A stretch of DNA of 64,000 nt from Wolbachia pipientis (GCA_023052945.1 CP095495.1:1518320-1582319), one strand, 5' to 3'; shown: positions 44,075 to 52,605, numbered from the stretch's first letter. Made by a program: numbers and translations. The notes: a model not told the origin generated them from the letters alone.

Positions 44075-45307
44075 TTATGGTAATCTATCCCACATCTCAA
44101 CTACATCCTCACTAAACTCTATTATCTCTGTTTTTTTGAACTGATAGCAGTTGTTAATGGATTGGATTCCTAAGTTTCCTATAAAAGGAATGGCATCGTT
44201 GCCTAGAATTTTACCACTACGGCAGATTATCAACCTGTCGATTAAATTACACTTTAATAGTTCTGTGATTAATACCCCTCCACCTTCAACTAATAACCTT
44301 GTTATACCAATTTCTGAAACAAGTTTTGATGCCATGTCTTGTAGGCAGATTTTGCCTGCCTTTCGATCTGATGTCATTCCAGCGTGTGACGCTGGAATCC
44401 AGTCTTTATCATACAACTGCTTAGTGTACTGATTTGGAATTAAGTTTTCTGGATCCAAGTAGTTAAGCACTGGGATAACAGTAGGAGGCATTGGAGTGAC
44501 AGAAGGCTTGTTGTTTGAATTAACTACTAAATAGTTAATGTTTTTTATTTTTCTCTCTACTTCCTTATTTGTGATTACCCAAGTTATTACTTTGTCTGCA
44601 GTCTTTGCAATATTATGCTCTTCCTGCAATTTTTCCTGGCTATCTATAATTAGCCTTATTGGTGATCTATTTTCGAGCCCTGGTAACCTGCAAGTTAAGA
44701 GTGGATCGTCACTAACAAGGGTATTGCTGCCAATCATAATTGCGTCATATTTTGCTCTAAGCTCATGTATCCAATTTCTCGTATCCTCACTTGTTATCCA
44801 TTTGCTATCGCCTGTAAATGTTGCGATTTTTCCGTCAAGAGTTGTTGCGATTTTGCAAGCTATAAATGGTCTATGTAATTCTTTAGTGGTAAAAAAACCG
44901 ACATTCAGTTCTTCTGCCTCTTTTTGCATAATACCTTGCTCAACTTCAATTCCTGCTTCTTTCAGAGCTTTAATTCCTCCACCTGAAACTCTACTATCTG
45001 GGTCAATAGTTGCAATTACTACCCTTTTTATTCCAGCTTTTATGATTTTCGCAGTGCAAGGCCCCGTGACTCCATGATGACAACATGGCTCAAGAGTGAT
45101 ATATATAGTTGCACCATGAGTTGAATCTTTAGTGTTTTGCAAAGCAACTATCTCTGCATGCGGACGTCCACCGATCCCTGTATATCCCTCACTAATAATT
45201 GTACTATCCTTTACAATAACACACCCGACAGCAGGATTTGGTGCAACATTTCCAAGATTTTTTTCTGCAAGCTTTAATGCAATTGACATGAAGTGATCAT
45301 CTGTCAT
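44075..45307 (-). CDS. ribD: Bifunctional riboflavin deaminase-reductase with in-frame palindrome insertion
   Basis: Deaminates and then reduces the pyrimidine intermediate in riboflavin synthesis. 410 residues, longer than the usual 360-370. Deaminase domain: NPAVGCVIVKDS, GGRPHAEIVAL (zinc His-x-Glu), and LEPCCHHGVTGPC (zinc Cys pair). Reductase domain: RPFIACKIATTLDGKIA, GSNTLVSDDPLLTCR. Near residues 270-312 the reductase is interrupted by repeat-coded sequence (NYLDPENLIPN and KDWIPASHAGMTSDRK) before the family resumes at LLVEGGGVLITELL. The frame is intact. Starts within the dgt stop (TAATG). Confidence 0.9.
   Translation of the reverse strand: MTDDHFMSIALKLAEKNLGNVAPNPAVGCVIVKDSTIISEGYTGIGGRPHAEIVALQNTKDSTHGATIYITLEPCCHHGVTGPCTAKIIKAGIKRVVIATIDPDSRVSGGGIKALKEAGIEVEQGIMQKEAEELNVGFFTTKELHRPFIACKIATTLDGKIATFTGDSKWITSEDTRNWIHELRAKYDAIMIGSNTLVSDDPLLTCRLPGLENRSPIRLIIDSQEKLQEEHNIAKTADKVITWVITNKEVERKIKNINYLVVNSNNKPSVTPMPPTVIPVLNYLDPENLIPNQYTKQLYDKDWIPASHAGMTSDRKAGKICLQDMASKLVSEIGITRLLVEGGGVLITELLKCNLIDRLIICRSGKILGNDAIPFIGNLGIQSINNCYQFKKTEIIEFSEDVVEMWDRLP
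44372..44482. repeat. Palindromic elements inside ribD
   Basis: TGTCATTCCAGCGTGTGACG followed by CTGGAATCCAG (44372-44402) is a full unit; a shorter variant with GGATCCAAGTAGTTAAGCAC follows at 44449-44481. A separate small palindrome GGCAGATTTTGCC lies at about 44344. Confidence 0.8.
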
Positions 45308-46506
45308 TAGAAAGAAGTCATTTCATAGGAGGTATCAAAAATTCTTCTGTGCTCGTGTATGGCAAATCTATCTGTCATACCTGAGATATAGTCACATATT
45401 ATTACTGAACGCTGAGATTCACAAGCGAGTTTGCTCCACTCTGTGGGAAGTAATCCTGGGTTTTCATAAAAACATTGAAAGAGTTCCTGTATTATGCGTT
45501 TTGCTTTGTTCATCGTTCTACTCAGTTTATAGCTTCTGTATATTTTCTCCATGTTGAATCTTTTCATTTCTTTTGTAGCATTCGCAACTTCTGGTGAAAA
45601 TGTGACTAGCATTTTATTTAGACTTCTTACGTCTTCTACGCTTTTTATTTTGTGATCTTCAATATTTCTTTCAGTCTGAGAAACAACATCACTTATCATA
45701 GTTCCTATAGTTCCACTCAGTGATTCATGTATGAGTTTGCTCTGAGGCAATTCTGAATATCTGCTCCTTACGTCTTTAAACATTTTTCCAATTAAAGGGA
45801 CATTCAGCAAATCTTCGATGGTTACTAAATTTGCTCTGAGTGCGTCATCAAGATCGTGAACACTGTAAGCAATATCATCGGCAATTGAAGCAACTTGTGC
45901 TTCAATGCTTGAAAATTCCTCAAGTTTTAGATCATATTTTTCATTATATTTTAATAACAGCTGATTATTTGTAGAAAACTCCGCATTCTGACCAAGTAAG
46001 GGACCGTTATGCTTTGCAACGCCTTCAATCACCTCCCAACTTAGATTCATACCATCAAAATCAGCATGTTTTTGTTCAAGATAAGTTAAAATCCTTATAG
46101 CTTGAACATTATGATCAAACTCATACTTCTCATTATCAAGATTCAAATCTTGAACTGATTTCTTTAGAGCATCTTCACCTGCATGACCAAATGGAGGATG
46201 ACCAAGATCATGTGCGAGCGCTATGCATTCAGTGATATCCTCATTTAAGCCAAGTCTACGCGCAATGGACCTTGCAATTTGTGCAACTTCAAGGCTATGA
46301 GTAAGCCGAGTACGATAGTAGTCGTGCTCATAATTGATAAAAACTTGTGTTTTGTACTCCAATTTTCTAAATGCATTAGAGTGAATGATACGGTCCCTAT
46401 CACGCTGAAAGCAACTGCGATTCTCATCTTCTGGCTCTTTGAAGTATCTCCCTTTTGTTTTGCTTGGAAAGCATGCATAATTTAATAGAAAATTATTGTT
46501 TGACAT
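45307..46506 (-). CDS. dgt: dGTP triphosphohydrolase
   Basis: Hydrolyses dNTPs to nucleoside and triphosphate; HD-domain metal enzyme. 399 residues. The HD motif parts are visible: RLTHSLEVAQIARSIARRL, then CIALAHDLGHPPFGHAGED with the HD pair, and SIADDIAYSVHDLDDAL with the last metal Asp. N-terminal ENRSCFQRDRDRIIHSNAF is typical of the Dgt family. Its stop overlaps the ribD start (TAATG). Confidence 0.93.
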   Translation of the reverse strand: MSNNNFLLNYACFPSKTKGRYFKEPEDENRSCFQRDRDRIIHSNAFRKLEYKTQVFINYEHDYYRTRLTHSLEVAQIARSIARRLGLNEDITECIALAHDLGHPPFGHAGEDALKKSVQDLNLDNEKYEFDHNVQAIRILTYLEQKHADFDGMNLSWEVIEGVAKHNGPLLGQNAEFSTNNQLLLKYNEKYDLKLEEFSSIEAQVASIADDIAYSVHDLDDALRANLVTIEDLLNVPLIGKMFKDVRSRYSELPQSKLIHESLSGTIGTMISDVVSQTERNIEDHKIKSVEDVRSLNKMLVTFSPEVANATKEMKRFNMEKIYRSYKLSRTMNKAKRIIQELFQCFYENPGLLPTEWSKLACESQRSVIICDYISGMTDRFAIHEHRRIFDTSYEMTSF

Positions 46507-46553
46507 GTAAAATTTCTACTATAATAAATTATCAATAATAAACGGTGGTTACT

Positions 46554-47024
46554 ATGTCAACAAATTACAACATCAACTTAACTGATAATGCACTAAAAAA
46601 AATCCACTCTCTTACAGAGCAGGAAGGGGATAAGGGTTCCGTTTTGCGGGTTGCAGTTTCAGGCGGTGGATGTTCTGGCTTCAAATACAATTTTCTTATG
46701 GATCAAATGAATAAAAATCTATCTTTGGATGATGAAGATGATGATTACGATGATGAGTTTGATGACGAAGACGAAGATGATGACTATGAAGAAAGCGAGG
46801 ACTATAGAAGCCACTCCAATTTTAGCAAAGAAGGTAGAGATATAGTAATTAATGATGAAAATGGCAATCCTGTATTAATGGTTGATAATTGTTCAGCAAA
46901 ATTTTTAAATAACTCAGTTGTAGATTATACTGAGGATCTCAGTGGTTCTGGTTTTCAAATAAAGAATGCCCTTGCTAAGTCTCAATGTGGTTGTGGTAAC
47001 AGTTTTTCGGTTTCCAAAATTTAG
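46554..47024 (+). CDS. A-type iron-sulfur carrier (IscA/ErpA-like) with acidic insertion
   Basis: Carries and donates Fe-S clusters. 156 residues from ATG 46554 (MSTNYNINLTDNALKKI), preceded by GGTGGTTACT; a GTG 9 bases upstream is also in frame. The three conserved cysteines are present: GGGCSGFKY and QCGCGNSF. Between the two halves, where family members have a few residues, there is an Asp/Glu-rich run of about 30 residues (DDEDDDYDDEFDDEDEDDDY) and a polar continuation, making the protein longer than the usual 105-120. Function of the insertion is unknown. Confidence 0.88.
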   Translation: MSTNYNINLTDNALKKIHSLTEQEGDKGSVLRVAVSGGGCSGFKYNFLMDQMNKNLSLDDEDDDYDDEFDDEDEDDDYEESEDYRSHSNFSKEGRDIVINDENGNPVLMVDNCSAKFLNNSVVDYTEDLSGSGFQIKNALAKSQCGCGNSFSVSKI

Positions 47025-47046
47025 ATGCCTTCTGGGTCTTTTAAAC

Positions 47047-47721
47047 ATGGGTGGTAATGTAGCACTAGAACTAACTTCTGTAGATAAAAGCTTCAAGGAT
47101 AATTCTGCTGTTGTAAAAGACATCAACCTAAGTGTCACAAGAGGGCAAGTAGTAGCGCTGATTGGCAATTCAGGTGCAGGAAAAACAACTATATTGCAAA
47201 TCGCAGGCTTGTTGGACAAGCCAACTTCAGGTATAGTTACGATAGATGGAATAAATTGCACACAAGCCAATAATAAGCATAAAACCCATGTAAGAAGAAA
47301 TTTTCTTAGTTTTGTTTATCAATTTCACTATTTGTTACAAGAGTTATCGGTGTTGGAAAATATTATGCTTCCTCAACTCATTGCAGGAAAAAGCAAAGCT
47401 GAAGCAAAAAAAAATTCGCAAGCAATGTTGGAAAAATTTGGTCTAGGAAACAAAGCAAGTAGCATGGTATCTGAAGTTTCGGGTGGGGAAAGGCAGAGAA
47501 TTGCAATTGCAAGAAGCATTGTAAACTCTCCAAAGCTTTTACTTGCAGATGAGCCAACAGGAAATTTAGATCCAACAAATTCTTTTAACGTGTTTTTACT
47601 GCTACATTCATACGTAAAGGAAAATAACAGCTCTATGCTTATAGTAACACACAATCATCTCCTTGCAGAAAAGGCAGACTGCATTTTCCAATTGAGAGAT
47701 CGATCATTAGTGAAGTTGTGA
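47047..47721 (+). CDS. lolD: Lipoprotein-releasing ABC transporter ATPase LolD
   Basis: ATPase driving release of lipoproteins from the inner membrane. 224 residues from ATG 47047 (MGGNVALELTSVDKSF); the frame is open upstream into the Fe-S carrier gene but that part is not family-like. Walker A IGNSGAGKTTILQ, Q-loop FVYQFHYLLQ, signature SEVSGGERQRIAIARS, Walker B LLLADEPTGNLD and H-loop IVTHNH match LolD rather than other ABC ATPases. LolC/E are not nearby. Confidence 0.9.
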   Translation: MGGNVALELTSVDKSFKDNSAVVKDINLSVTRGQVVALIGNSGAGKTTILQIAGLLDKPTSGIVTIDGINCTQANNKHKTHVRRNFLSFVYQFHYLLQELSVLENIMLPQLIAGKSKAEAKKNSQAMLEKFGLGNKASSMVSEVSGGERQRIAIARSIVNSPKLLLADEPTGNLDPTNSFNVFLLLHSYVKENNSSMLIVTHNHLLAEKADCIFQLRDRSLVKL

Positions 47722-47742
47722 ATAGGAAAAATAGCACAATTT

Positions 47743-47907
47743 CTATGCCTTATACTTATCTAACCAATGATCATTAACAGAGTACAACTCGCATGAAACG
47801 CTTTCATTGCTTTTTATACACGGACTTTTTAACTTACGCTGTTTACTTAGGGAACACCCCGATAACATAAACACAGCTAAAACAAAAAATAATAGCTTTT
47901 TAAACAT
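47743..47907 (-). CDS. Small lipoprotein, VirB7-like candidate
   Basis: 54 residues from ATG 47907. A signal peptide (MFKKLLFFVLAVFML) ends in the lipobox LSGC, with lipidation expected at Cys18. The mature part SKQRKLKSPCIKSNESVSC ends with ELYSVNDHWL, whose Pro/Ser-Val-Asn-x-x-Trp-Leu ending recalls the short VirB7/TrwH lipoproteins of Rickettsiales type IV secretion systems, which stabilise VirB9. The assignment rests on size, lipobox and this C-terminal motif. The gene is shorter than common gene-finder limits and easy to miss. It lies just downstream of the alpha/beta hydrolase gene on the same strand. Confidence 0.55.
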   Translation of the reverse strand: MFKKLLFFVLAVFMLSGCSLSKQRKLKSPCIKSNESVSCELYSVNDHWLDKYKA

Positions 47908-47959
47908 AACAAAACCTTTTCATTTATATTACTACACTCATTTCTCTTGTTTGTAAAGG

Positions 47960-48658
47960 TTAGGCACATTCTTTTACCCTTACCTCTTTTTTGACCTTTT
48001 GAGAAGAAATAGTTGCACTGTTTAAGCGCAGTTTTATATAACCATCTGCGATTTGAGTCACTTCCTCTTCTTTATCCCTTAGAAAGTGATTAGTATCGTC
48101 TATTATATGGTATTTCATGTGATCACTTTTTACTGAATTTATTAACCTTTTTGCTAATTCTGTTACATCGCTTTCTTCTGAGATTGTATCGTTACTGCTT
48201 TGTATTACAAGCCCAGAAACTGGACAGGGAGAAAGAAAAGAAAAATCGTACTTAGTTACCGGAAGAGAAAGAGCAATAAAGCCCACTATCTCAGGGCGAC
48301 GCATTGTTAGCTGCATAGCCACCCATGCTCCAAAAGAAAAACCAGCGATCCAAATTGGAACGTTGCTAGGATTATGTTCCTGAAGCCAATCAATAGCTAC
48401 CGCAGCGTCAGTTAATTCTCCTATACCCTTATCAAAAGTTCCGGTAGATTTTCCCACACCACGAAAGTTAATTTTCAATGCAGAAAAATTGTTATCGATA
48501 AAAGACGTATATATACCATGTACAATTTTACTACCCATATTACCACCATATTGAGGGTGATGATGCAAAACCAGCACAACCGGCGCGTTGGCATCTTTGC
48601 TTTGGTGGTATTCACCTTCTATCTTTCTTGTTGCATTATTCAAAAAAACTTCTACCAC
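47960..48658 (-). CDS. Alpha/beta hydrolase
   Basis: 232 residues of the dienelactone-hydrolase/CocE-like branch. Oxyanion region VLVLHHHPQYGGNM near residues 28-41, nucleophile elbow IWIAGFSFGAWVAM (Ser in G-F-S-F-G, about residue 104), acidic residue in VIQSSNDTISEESDV, and His in DDTNHFLRDKE complete a catalytic triad. Substrate unknown. The C-terminus (ISSQKVKKEVRVKECA) is an odd basic extension. Confidence 0.85.
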   Translation of the reverse strand: MVEVFLNNATRKIEGEYHQSKDANAPVVLVLHHHPQYGGNMGSKIVHGIYTSFIDNNFSALKINFRGVGKSTGTFDKGIGELTDAAVAIDWLQEHNPSNVPIWIAGFSFGAWVAMQLTMRRPEIVGFIALSLPVTKYDFSFLSPCPVSGLVIQSSNDTISEESDVTELAKRLINSVKSDHMKYHIIDDTNHFLRDKEEEVTQIADGYIKLRLNSATISSQKVKKEVRVKECA

Positions 48659-48813
48659 GGTAACTCCTAATAAAAACCTGCTTGACAGGTATTGATGACA
48701 TGAATTATTAATTGTGTATTAATTTCGCTGTTTTTGCAATAAATTTTTTATCGTGTTAAAGCTAACGTACATAGTTATGGCTATAGTTGATGGTAAACTT
48801 ATTTAAGTGACAG

Positions 48814-49950
48814 ATGAGTCCATTCTCTTTAGAAAACAGTGGTTACGTATATGCTGATTACAATGCAACTGCTCCAATTAGTGAGAATGTAAAAAAAAGT
48901 ATATTTGAGGTCTTGTTAAAACAAACGCTCAATCCATCATCACTACATAAAAGAGGACAAGAAGCGAGGAAGATTCTTCAGGATGCAAGAGATAACATAC
49001 GTGATGCTATTGGTGTTCCAAGTGATAAAGAAATAGTTTTTACGTCTGGTGCGACTGAAGCGAATAACCTTGTTATGAGAGGAATAGCAGGCTATCTGCA
49101 TGTAATTTCAGCTATAGAGCATCCTTCAATTCTTAATTCTGCATGTAATCCATATATAATACCCGTTAATCAGGAGGGCATTGTTGACTTTTTAGAGCTA
49201 GAAAAAATTCTAAGCGAACTTAAAGGAGACAAAGCAATAGTTTCAGTTATGATGGCAAATAACGAAACCGGAGTTATTCAGCCTGTTAAGGAAATAGCTG
49301 AAATAGCACACAAATTTGGGGCAATTTGCCACACTGACACTGCTCAAAGTGTTGGAAAAATTAAAGTTAATATGGAAGATTTAGGAGTGGATTTACTCAC
49401 TTTATCCGCCCATAAATTTGGCGGTGTAGCAGGCAGTGGAGTTTTAATATTCAATAAAGAACTTGCGATAGAACCTATTATAATAGGTGGTGGACAAGAG
49501 AAGGGATTTCGTGGTGGTACGGAAAATATTGTTGCGATTGCAGGCCTTTCTGCTGCACTGCAAAATATTCCAGACCTTCTATCAAAAATGGATGAAGTAA
49601 AGGAGCTACGTGATCAATTAGAGTGTGAATTATTAAATCTTGCCAGTGATATAAGAATCTTCGGTAAAAACTCTAAGAGGCTGCCAAACACAAGTTTTAT
49701 TTATATGCCAGGAGTAAAGAGTGATGTGCAGCTCATGCATTTTGACTTGAATCATATTGCAGTTAGTAATGGTTCTGCATGTTCTTCTGGAAAAGTTGAG
49801 CCTTCCCATGTTTTGCTTGCAATGGGGGCAACAAAAGAGCAAGCAGAGTGTTCAATTAGAATCAGTATAGGTCCAGAAACTAAACCACAAGACATAAAAA
49901 AAATAGTGGATTGTTGGTATAATATCTACAAGAAGAACACCTTGGTATAG
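48814..49950 (+). CDS. Cysteine desulfurase (NifS/IscS family)
   Basis: PLP enzyme that takes sulfur from cysteine for Fe-S clusters. 378 residues. Motifs: YVYADYNATAPISENV, FTSGATEANNLVMRG, MANNETGVIQPVKEI, TDTAQSVGKI, PLP Lys in LSAHKFGGVAGSGV, GGGQEKGFRGGTENI, and the active-site Cys in AVSNGSACSSGKVEPSHVL. The loop around the Cys resembles NifS-like more than canonical IscS, so this may be the second desulfurase of the genome. No isc partner genes are adjacent. A palindrome-free leader of about 150 bases precedes it. Confidence 0.9.
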   Translation: MSPFSLENSGYVYADYNATAPISENVKKSIFEVLLKQTLNPSSLHKRGQEARKILQDARDNIRDAIGVPSDKEIVFTSGATEANNLVMRGIAGYLHVISAIEHPSILNSACNPYIIPVNQEGIVDFLELEKILSELKGDKAIVSVMMANNETGVIQPVKEIAEIAHKFGAICHTDTAQSVGKIKVNMEDLGVDLLTLSAHKFGGVAGSGVLIFNKELAIEPIIIGGGQEKGFRGGTENIVAIAGLSAALQNIPDLLSKMDEVKELRDQLECELLNLASDIRIFGKNSKRLPNTSFIYMPGVKSDVQLMHFDLNHIAVSNGSACSSGKVEPSHVLLAMGATKEQAECSIRISIGPETKPQDIKKIVDCWYNIYKKNTLV

Positions 49951-49997
49951 ATAATACGTGGTATCATGCAGGGAGCTATAAATTAGATGTAAAAACT

Positions 49998-50455
49998 TAC
50001 TTGACACCCTTCGCCAGCCCCCTTATCATGAAAGTAAAGTTATTTATTTATCTTCGCAATCTCTGCAGTGGATTAATGACAAAAAAACTTAATGTATTTG
50101 GCGTAAATCATGCTTAATTTTTCGCACTATGTGTACCTCATGTCTTTATAAAACTTCTAGGTTTCTACCTATATAAGCTGAAACGCGCTTATAAAGCGTT
50201 TAAGACAGTAAAAGACGTCAAATAGACAAGGGAGAATTTGAATACTAGCCACCCTGGGGTTTCTTTGCCTTTTTTTCCGCTCAGTAAATTTCTTAACGTT
50301 TATAATTTAGGTTAGTTGCATTTAAAAGCGGCTGAATCGTAGCGTTTAGAATAAAAAACGCCAATATTTTGAAGTACATATAAATAACTAGTCACCAACG
50401 GGGCTTCTTTTGCCTTTTTTTTCGTTTGGTGAATTTCTTAAATATTTATGGCTAA
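49998..50455. repeat. 450-bp dispersed repeat, copy 2
   Basis: Matches the reverse complement of 5355-5812 along its length (shared blocks TATAAGCTGAAACGCGCTTA, GCAATCTCTGCAG, TCATGATAAG). It contains two copies of the internal unit ending TTTGCCTTTTTTTCCGCT and TTTGCCTTTTTTTTCGTT, about 130 bases apart. No gene seen. A CCCGCTACGTGTTAGCGGG palindrome at 50483-50506 separates it from the following ISWpi1. Confidence 0.75.
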
Positions 50456-50509
50456 AGTAATTTAGGCCTACCGACAACCGTCATCCCGCTACGTGTTAGC
50501 GGGATCTAT

Positions 50510-51464
50510 AGACCTGCTGAAAAAGGTGATTGAAAAAATGATGTGAGAGAGGTAGAAGAAGAATAAGCAGATCAAGTAAGGAAAAAAAATGAGCTTTAGT
50601 TACTATAATATGAAAAAATACCCAAGAAACTTTCGTAATATAACAGGTTTAACTATAGAGGAGTTCGAAAAAGTAGTGGAAAAAGTGAGGTCTGGATGGG
50701 AAAAACAGAAAAAGTGTCATGGTAGAAGATCAAAACTACCAACTCTGGAAGATAAGTTGTTTTGCGTAATTTTGTACTATCGCACTTACATAACACATAG
50801 ATTTTTAGGATGCCTATTCAATGTACACAACGCAAATGTATGTAGGTTACTTAAGAGAATAGAGCCATTACTCGCCAAAAAAGTGACTATAACAAAAGAT
50901 AGAAGTATGACGCCAGAAAAAATACTGAAGATTTTGGCTGATGTTACAGAACAGCAAATACAGAGACCAGAAGATAGTAAAAAACGGAAGAAATCATATT
51001 CAGGAAAAAAAAGAACCAACACTATGAAAACTGAGATTATTATCGAAGAAGGAGGAAGAATTTTATCAGTGTCAAAGTCATACCGTGGTAGAATTAGTGA
51101 TTTCCGCATAAGGAAACAAGAAAAATATTTACCACTTGATAGCATAAAACATGCCGATTCTGGATATCAAGGTTGGCAAAAATTGCAAAGCAATGTTATA
51201 ATTCCATATAAAAAGTATCGTAAAAAGCCATTAACTCCAGAGCATAATAGAAGATTAGCATCATTTAGAATGAGAGTAGAAAACAAGATCCGAGAGATAA
51301 AGATATTTAAGATTATGTCGAATGTTTATCGCAATTTTCAGAAAAAATATAACCTGAGGTTCAATATTATTGCTGGTATTGTAAATCTTAAGCACGCCTT
51401 TTAGTTAACCTTGATTTTAGTCACCCTCCTTTCCTTTTTTTATCGCTTGATTCGCAGCAGGTCT
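50510..51464 (+). mobile_element. ISWpi1-type copy, full length with continuous frame
   Basis: 955 bp with the standard termini. Flanked by TA on both sides (CTATA before, TAATA after, counting the terminal A/T of the repeat), consistent with a 2-bp TA target duplication. Eight A in the slippage tract. It ends 30 bases before the start of the ankyrin gene at 51495. Confidence 0.9.
50589..51404 (+). CDS. IS5-family transposase (ISWpi1 type), continuous frame
   Basis: 271 residues, same protein as at 6043 except Tyr instead of His at residue 11. DDE residues D118, D190, E231 all present. With eight A in the tract, the gene is read in one piece, so this copy is a good candidate for an active source element. 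Confidence 0.9.
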   Translation: MSFSYYNMKKYPRNFRNITGLTIEEFEKVVEKVRSGWEKQKKCHGRRSKLPTLEDKLFCVILYYRTYITHRFLGCLFNVHNANVCRLLKRIEPLLAKKVTITKDRSMTPEKILKILADVTEQQIQRPEDSKKRKKSYSGKKRTNTMKTEIIIEEGGRILSVSKSYRGRISDFRIRKQEKYLPLDSIKHADSGYQGWQKLQSNVIIPYKKYRKKPLTPEHNRRLASFRMRVENKIREIKIFKIMSNVYRNFQKKYNLRFNIIAGIVNLKHAF

Positions 51465-51494
51465 AATATTGTTATTTTTACAGGAGAGTTTGAT

Positions 51495-52304
51495 ATGCCA
51501 ATTTCAAAAGAAGAGCTTACGTGTCACTTGGAAGCATACTTAATTGATAGTGATCTGGAGCAATTGAAAAACTTTTTGCAAGAAAGATGTGAACATACAT
51601 ATCAAGAGTGGAAGGAGAAAGAATTTGATATAAATCACCTATTTAGCTTAGAGAGAAAGGGGAGTAGTTATAAAGATACATTATTGCATATAGCAGCTGG
51701 TTGTTATTGCCGTGAAGAGGATTGGAAGAAGTTAGGACAAGCTCTAATAGACAAAGGGGCTAATGTTAATGCACGAGATTCTTATGGAAAAACTCCTTTG
51801 CACTTTGCTTGTGAAGGATGGGTAGCACAAATTTTACTAGATGCAGGTGCTGATGTTAATGCACGAGATTCTTATGGAAAAACTCCTTTGTGCTGTAGTT
51901 TAGAAAAAGCGGTAACACAAGTTTTACTAGATGCAGGTGCTAATCCTTTTATAAAGGATGATTATGGCAACACTGCAAGAAAGTTTGCCTCTAGTAAAAT
52001 AAAGCAGCTTATAAAAAAGGCAGAGAATAAATACAAGCATAAAGCAATTTACGTTGGTAGTGTTTGTGGTGCTATAGCTGCATTAGCAGTTGTTGGTGGA
52101 TGTTTTGCTGCTGGTGTTACACTCCCGATATTGACTATGATTGGTATCGCTGTGGCTGTTGCTCTAGTAACAGGACTTGTTGCTGGTGGTATTAGTATTA
52201 CATATGCAATGTCACAGCCTAGTGAGGTTCCTAGTCAGAATCTAGATAACGTTGATACAAAAACGAAAAATGTTTCTTTAGATCTGGCGCAAAAACGTAA
52301 TTAA
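51495..52304 (+). CDS. Ankyrin-repeat protein with C-terminal membrane hairpin
   Basis: 269 residues from ATG 51495, supported by CAGGAGAGTTTGAT just upstream; the frame is open back into ISWpi1 but that is a chance extension. N-terminal helical part (TCHLEAYLIDSDLEQLKNFL), then ankyrin repeats: DTLLHIAAGCYCREEDWKKL, GANVNARDSYGKTPLHFACE, GADVNARDSYGKTPLCCSLE and GANPFIKDDYGNTARKFA. Two repeats share a 38-base identical DNA block 90 bases apart. C-terminal hydrophobic hairpin (GAIAALAVVGGCFAAGVTL and IGIAVAVALVTGLVAGG). Wolbachia ankyrin proteins are candidate host-interaction proteins. An ISWpi1 copy ends 30 bases upstream, so the original promoter is displaced. Confidence 0.85.
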   Translation: MPISKEELTCHLEAYLIDSDLEQLKNFLQERCEHTYQEWKEKEFDINHLFSLERKGSSYKDTLLHIAAGCYCREEDWKKLGQALIDKGANVNARDSYGKTPLHFACEGWVAQILLDAGADVNARDSYGKTPLCCSLEKAVTQVLLDAGANPFIKDDYGNTARKFASSKIKQLIKKAENKYKHKAIYVGSVCGAIAALAVVGGCFAAGVTLPILTMIGIAVAVALVTGLVAGGISITYAMSQPSEVPSQNLDNVDTKTKNVSLDLAQKRN

Positions 52305-52308
52305 GTAG

Positions 52309-52335
52309 AAGGAAGAAGTCTCTTCTTCCTTTTTT
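52309..52335 (+). terminator. Rho-independent terminator after the ankyrin gene
   Basis: GGAAGAAG (52311-52318) pairs with CTTCTTCC (52322-52329) across loop TCT, followed by a run of six T. Confidence 0.75.
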
Positions 52336-52419
52336 CCAAATTTTTTATTTAGTGAGGTATCTAGATACTCTTAGCAGGATTAAGCCATTTTAGATACCTT
52401 GCCCTGACGATATGTTAAA

Positions 52420-52605
52420 ATCAGAGCGGATGCAAATCCCCTTGACTTAAAATGGAAAAAGTATTTTGATGAAAGAGTGAAACGAACAAGAATGTTAGCA
52501 AGCTCCTTTTCAAGAGAAGGTTCTCTGCTGGCTAATAATGTTGACATCAACATTATTGTTGAGTGCACTGGTCTTTCCATTAGTGAGATTAAAGAATTAA
52601 GTGTG
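52420..52605 (+). pseudogene. Remnant: C-terminal piece of an Rpn-like nuclease, possibly fused to other debris
   Basis: A frame reading ANPLDLKWKKYFDERVKRTR and then LASSFSREGSLLANNVDINI followed by IVECTGLSISEIKEL. The last part matches the C-terminal HTH-like tail of the Rpn protein at 20622 (VAESTGLPKDEIEQL). The earlier part (NPLDLKWKKYFDERVKR) looks like the tail of a different family, perhaps a group II intron maturase. No start or catalytic domain remains. It abuts the 3' end of the convergent iron permease gene. Confidence 0.5.
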
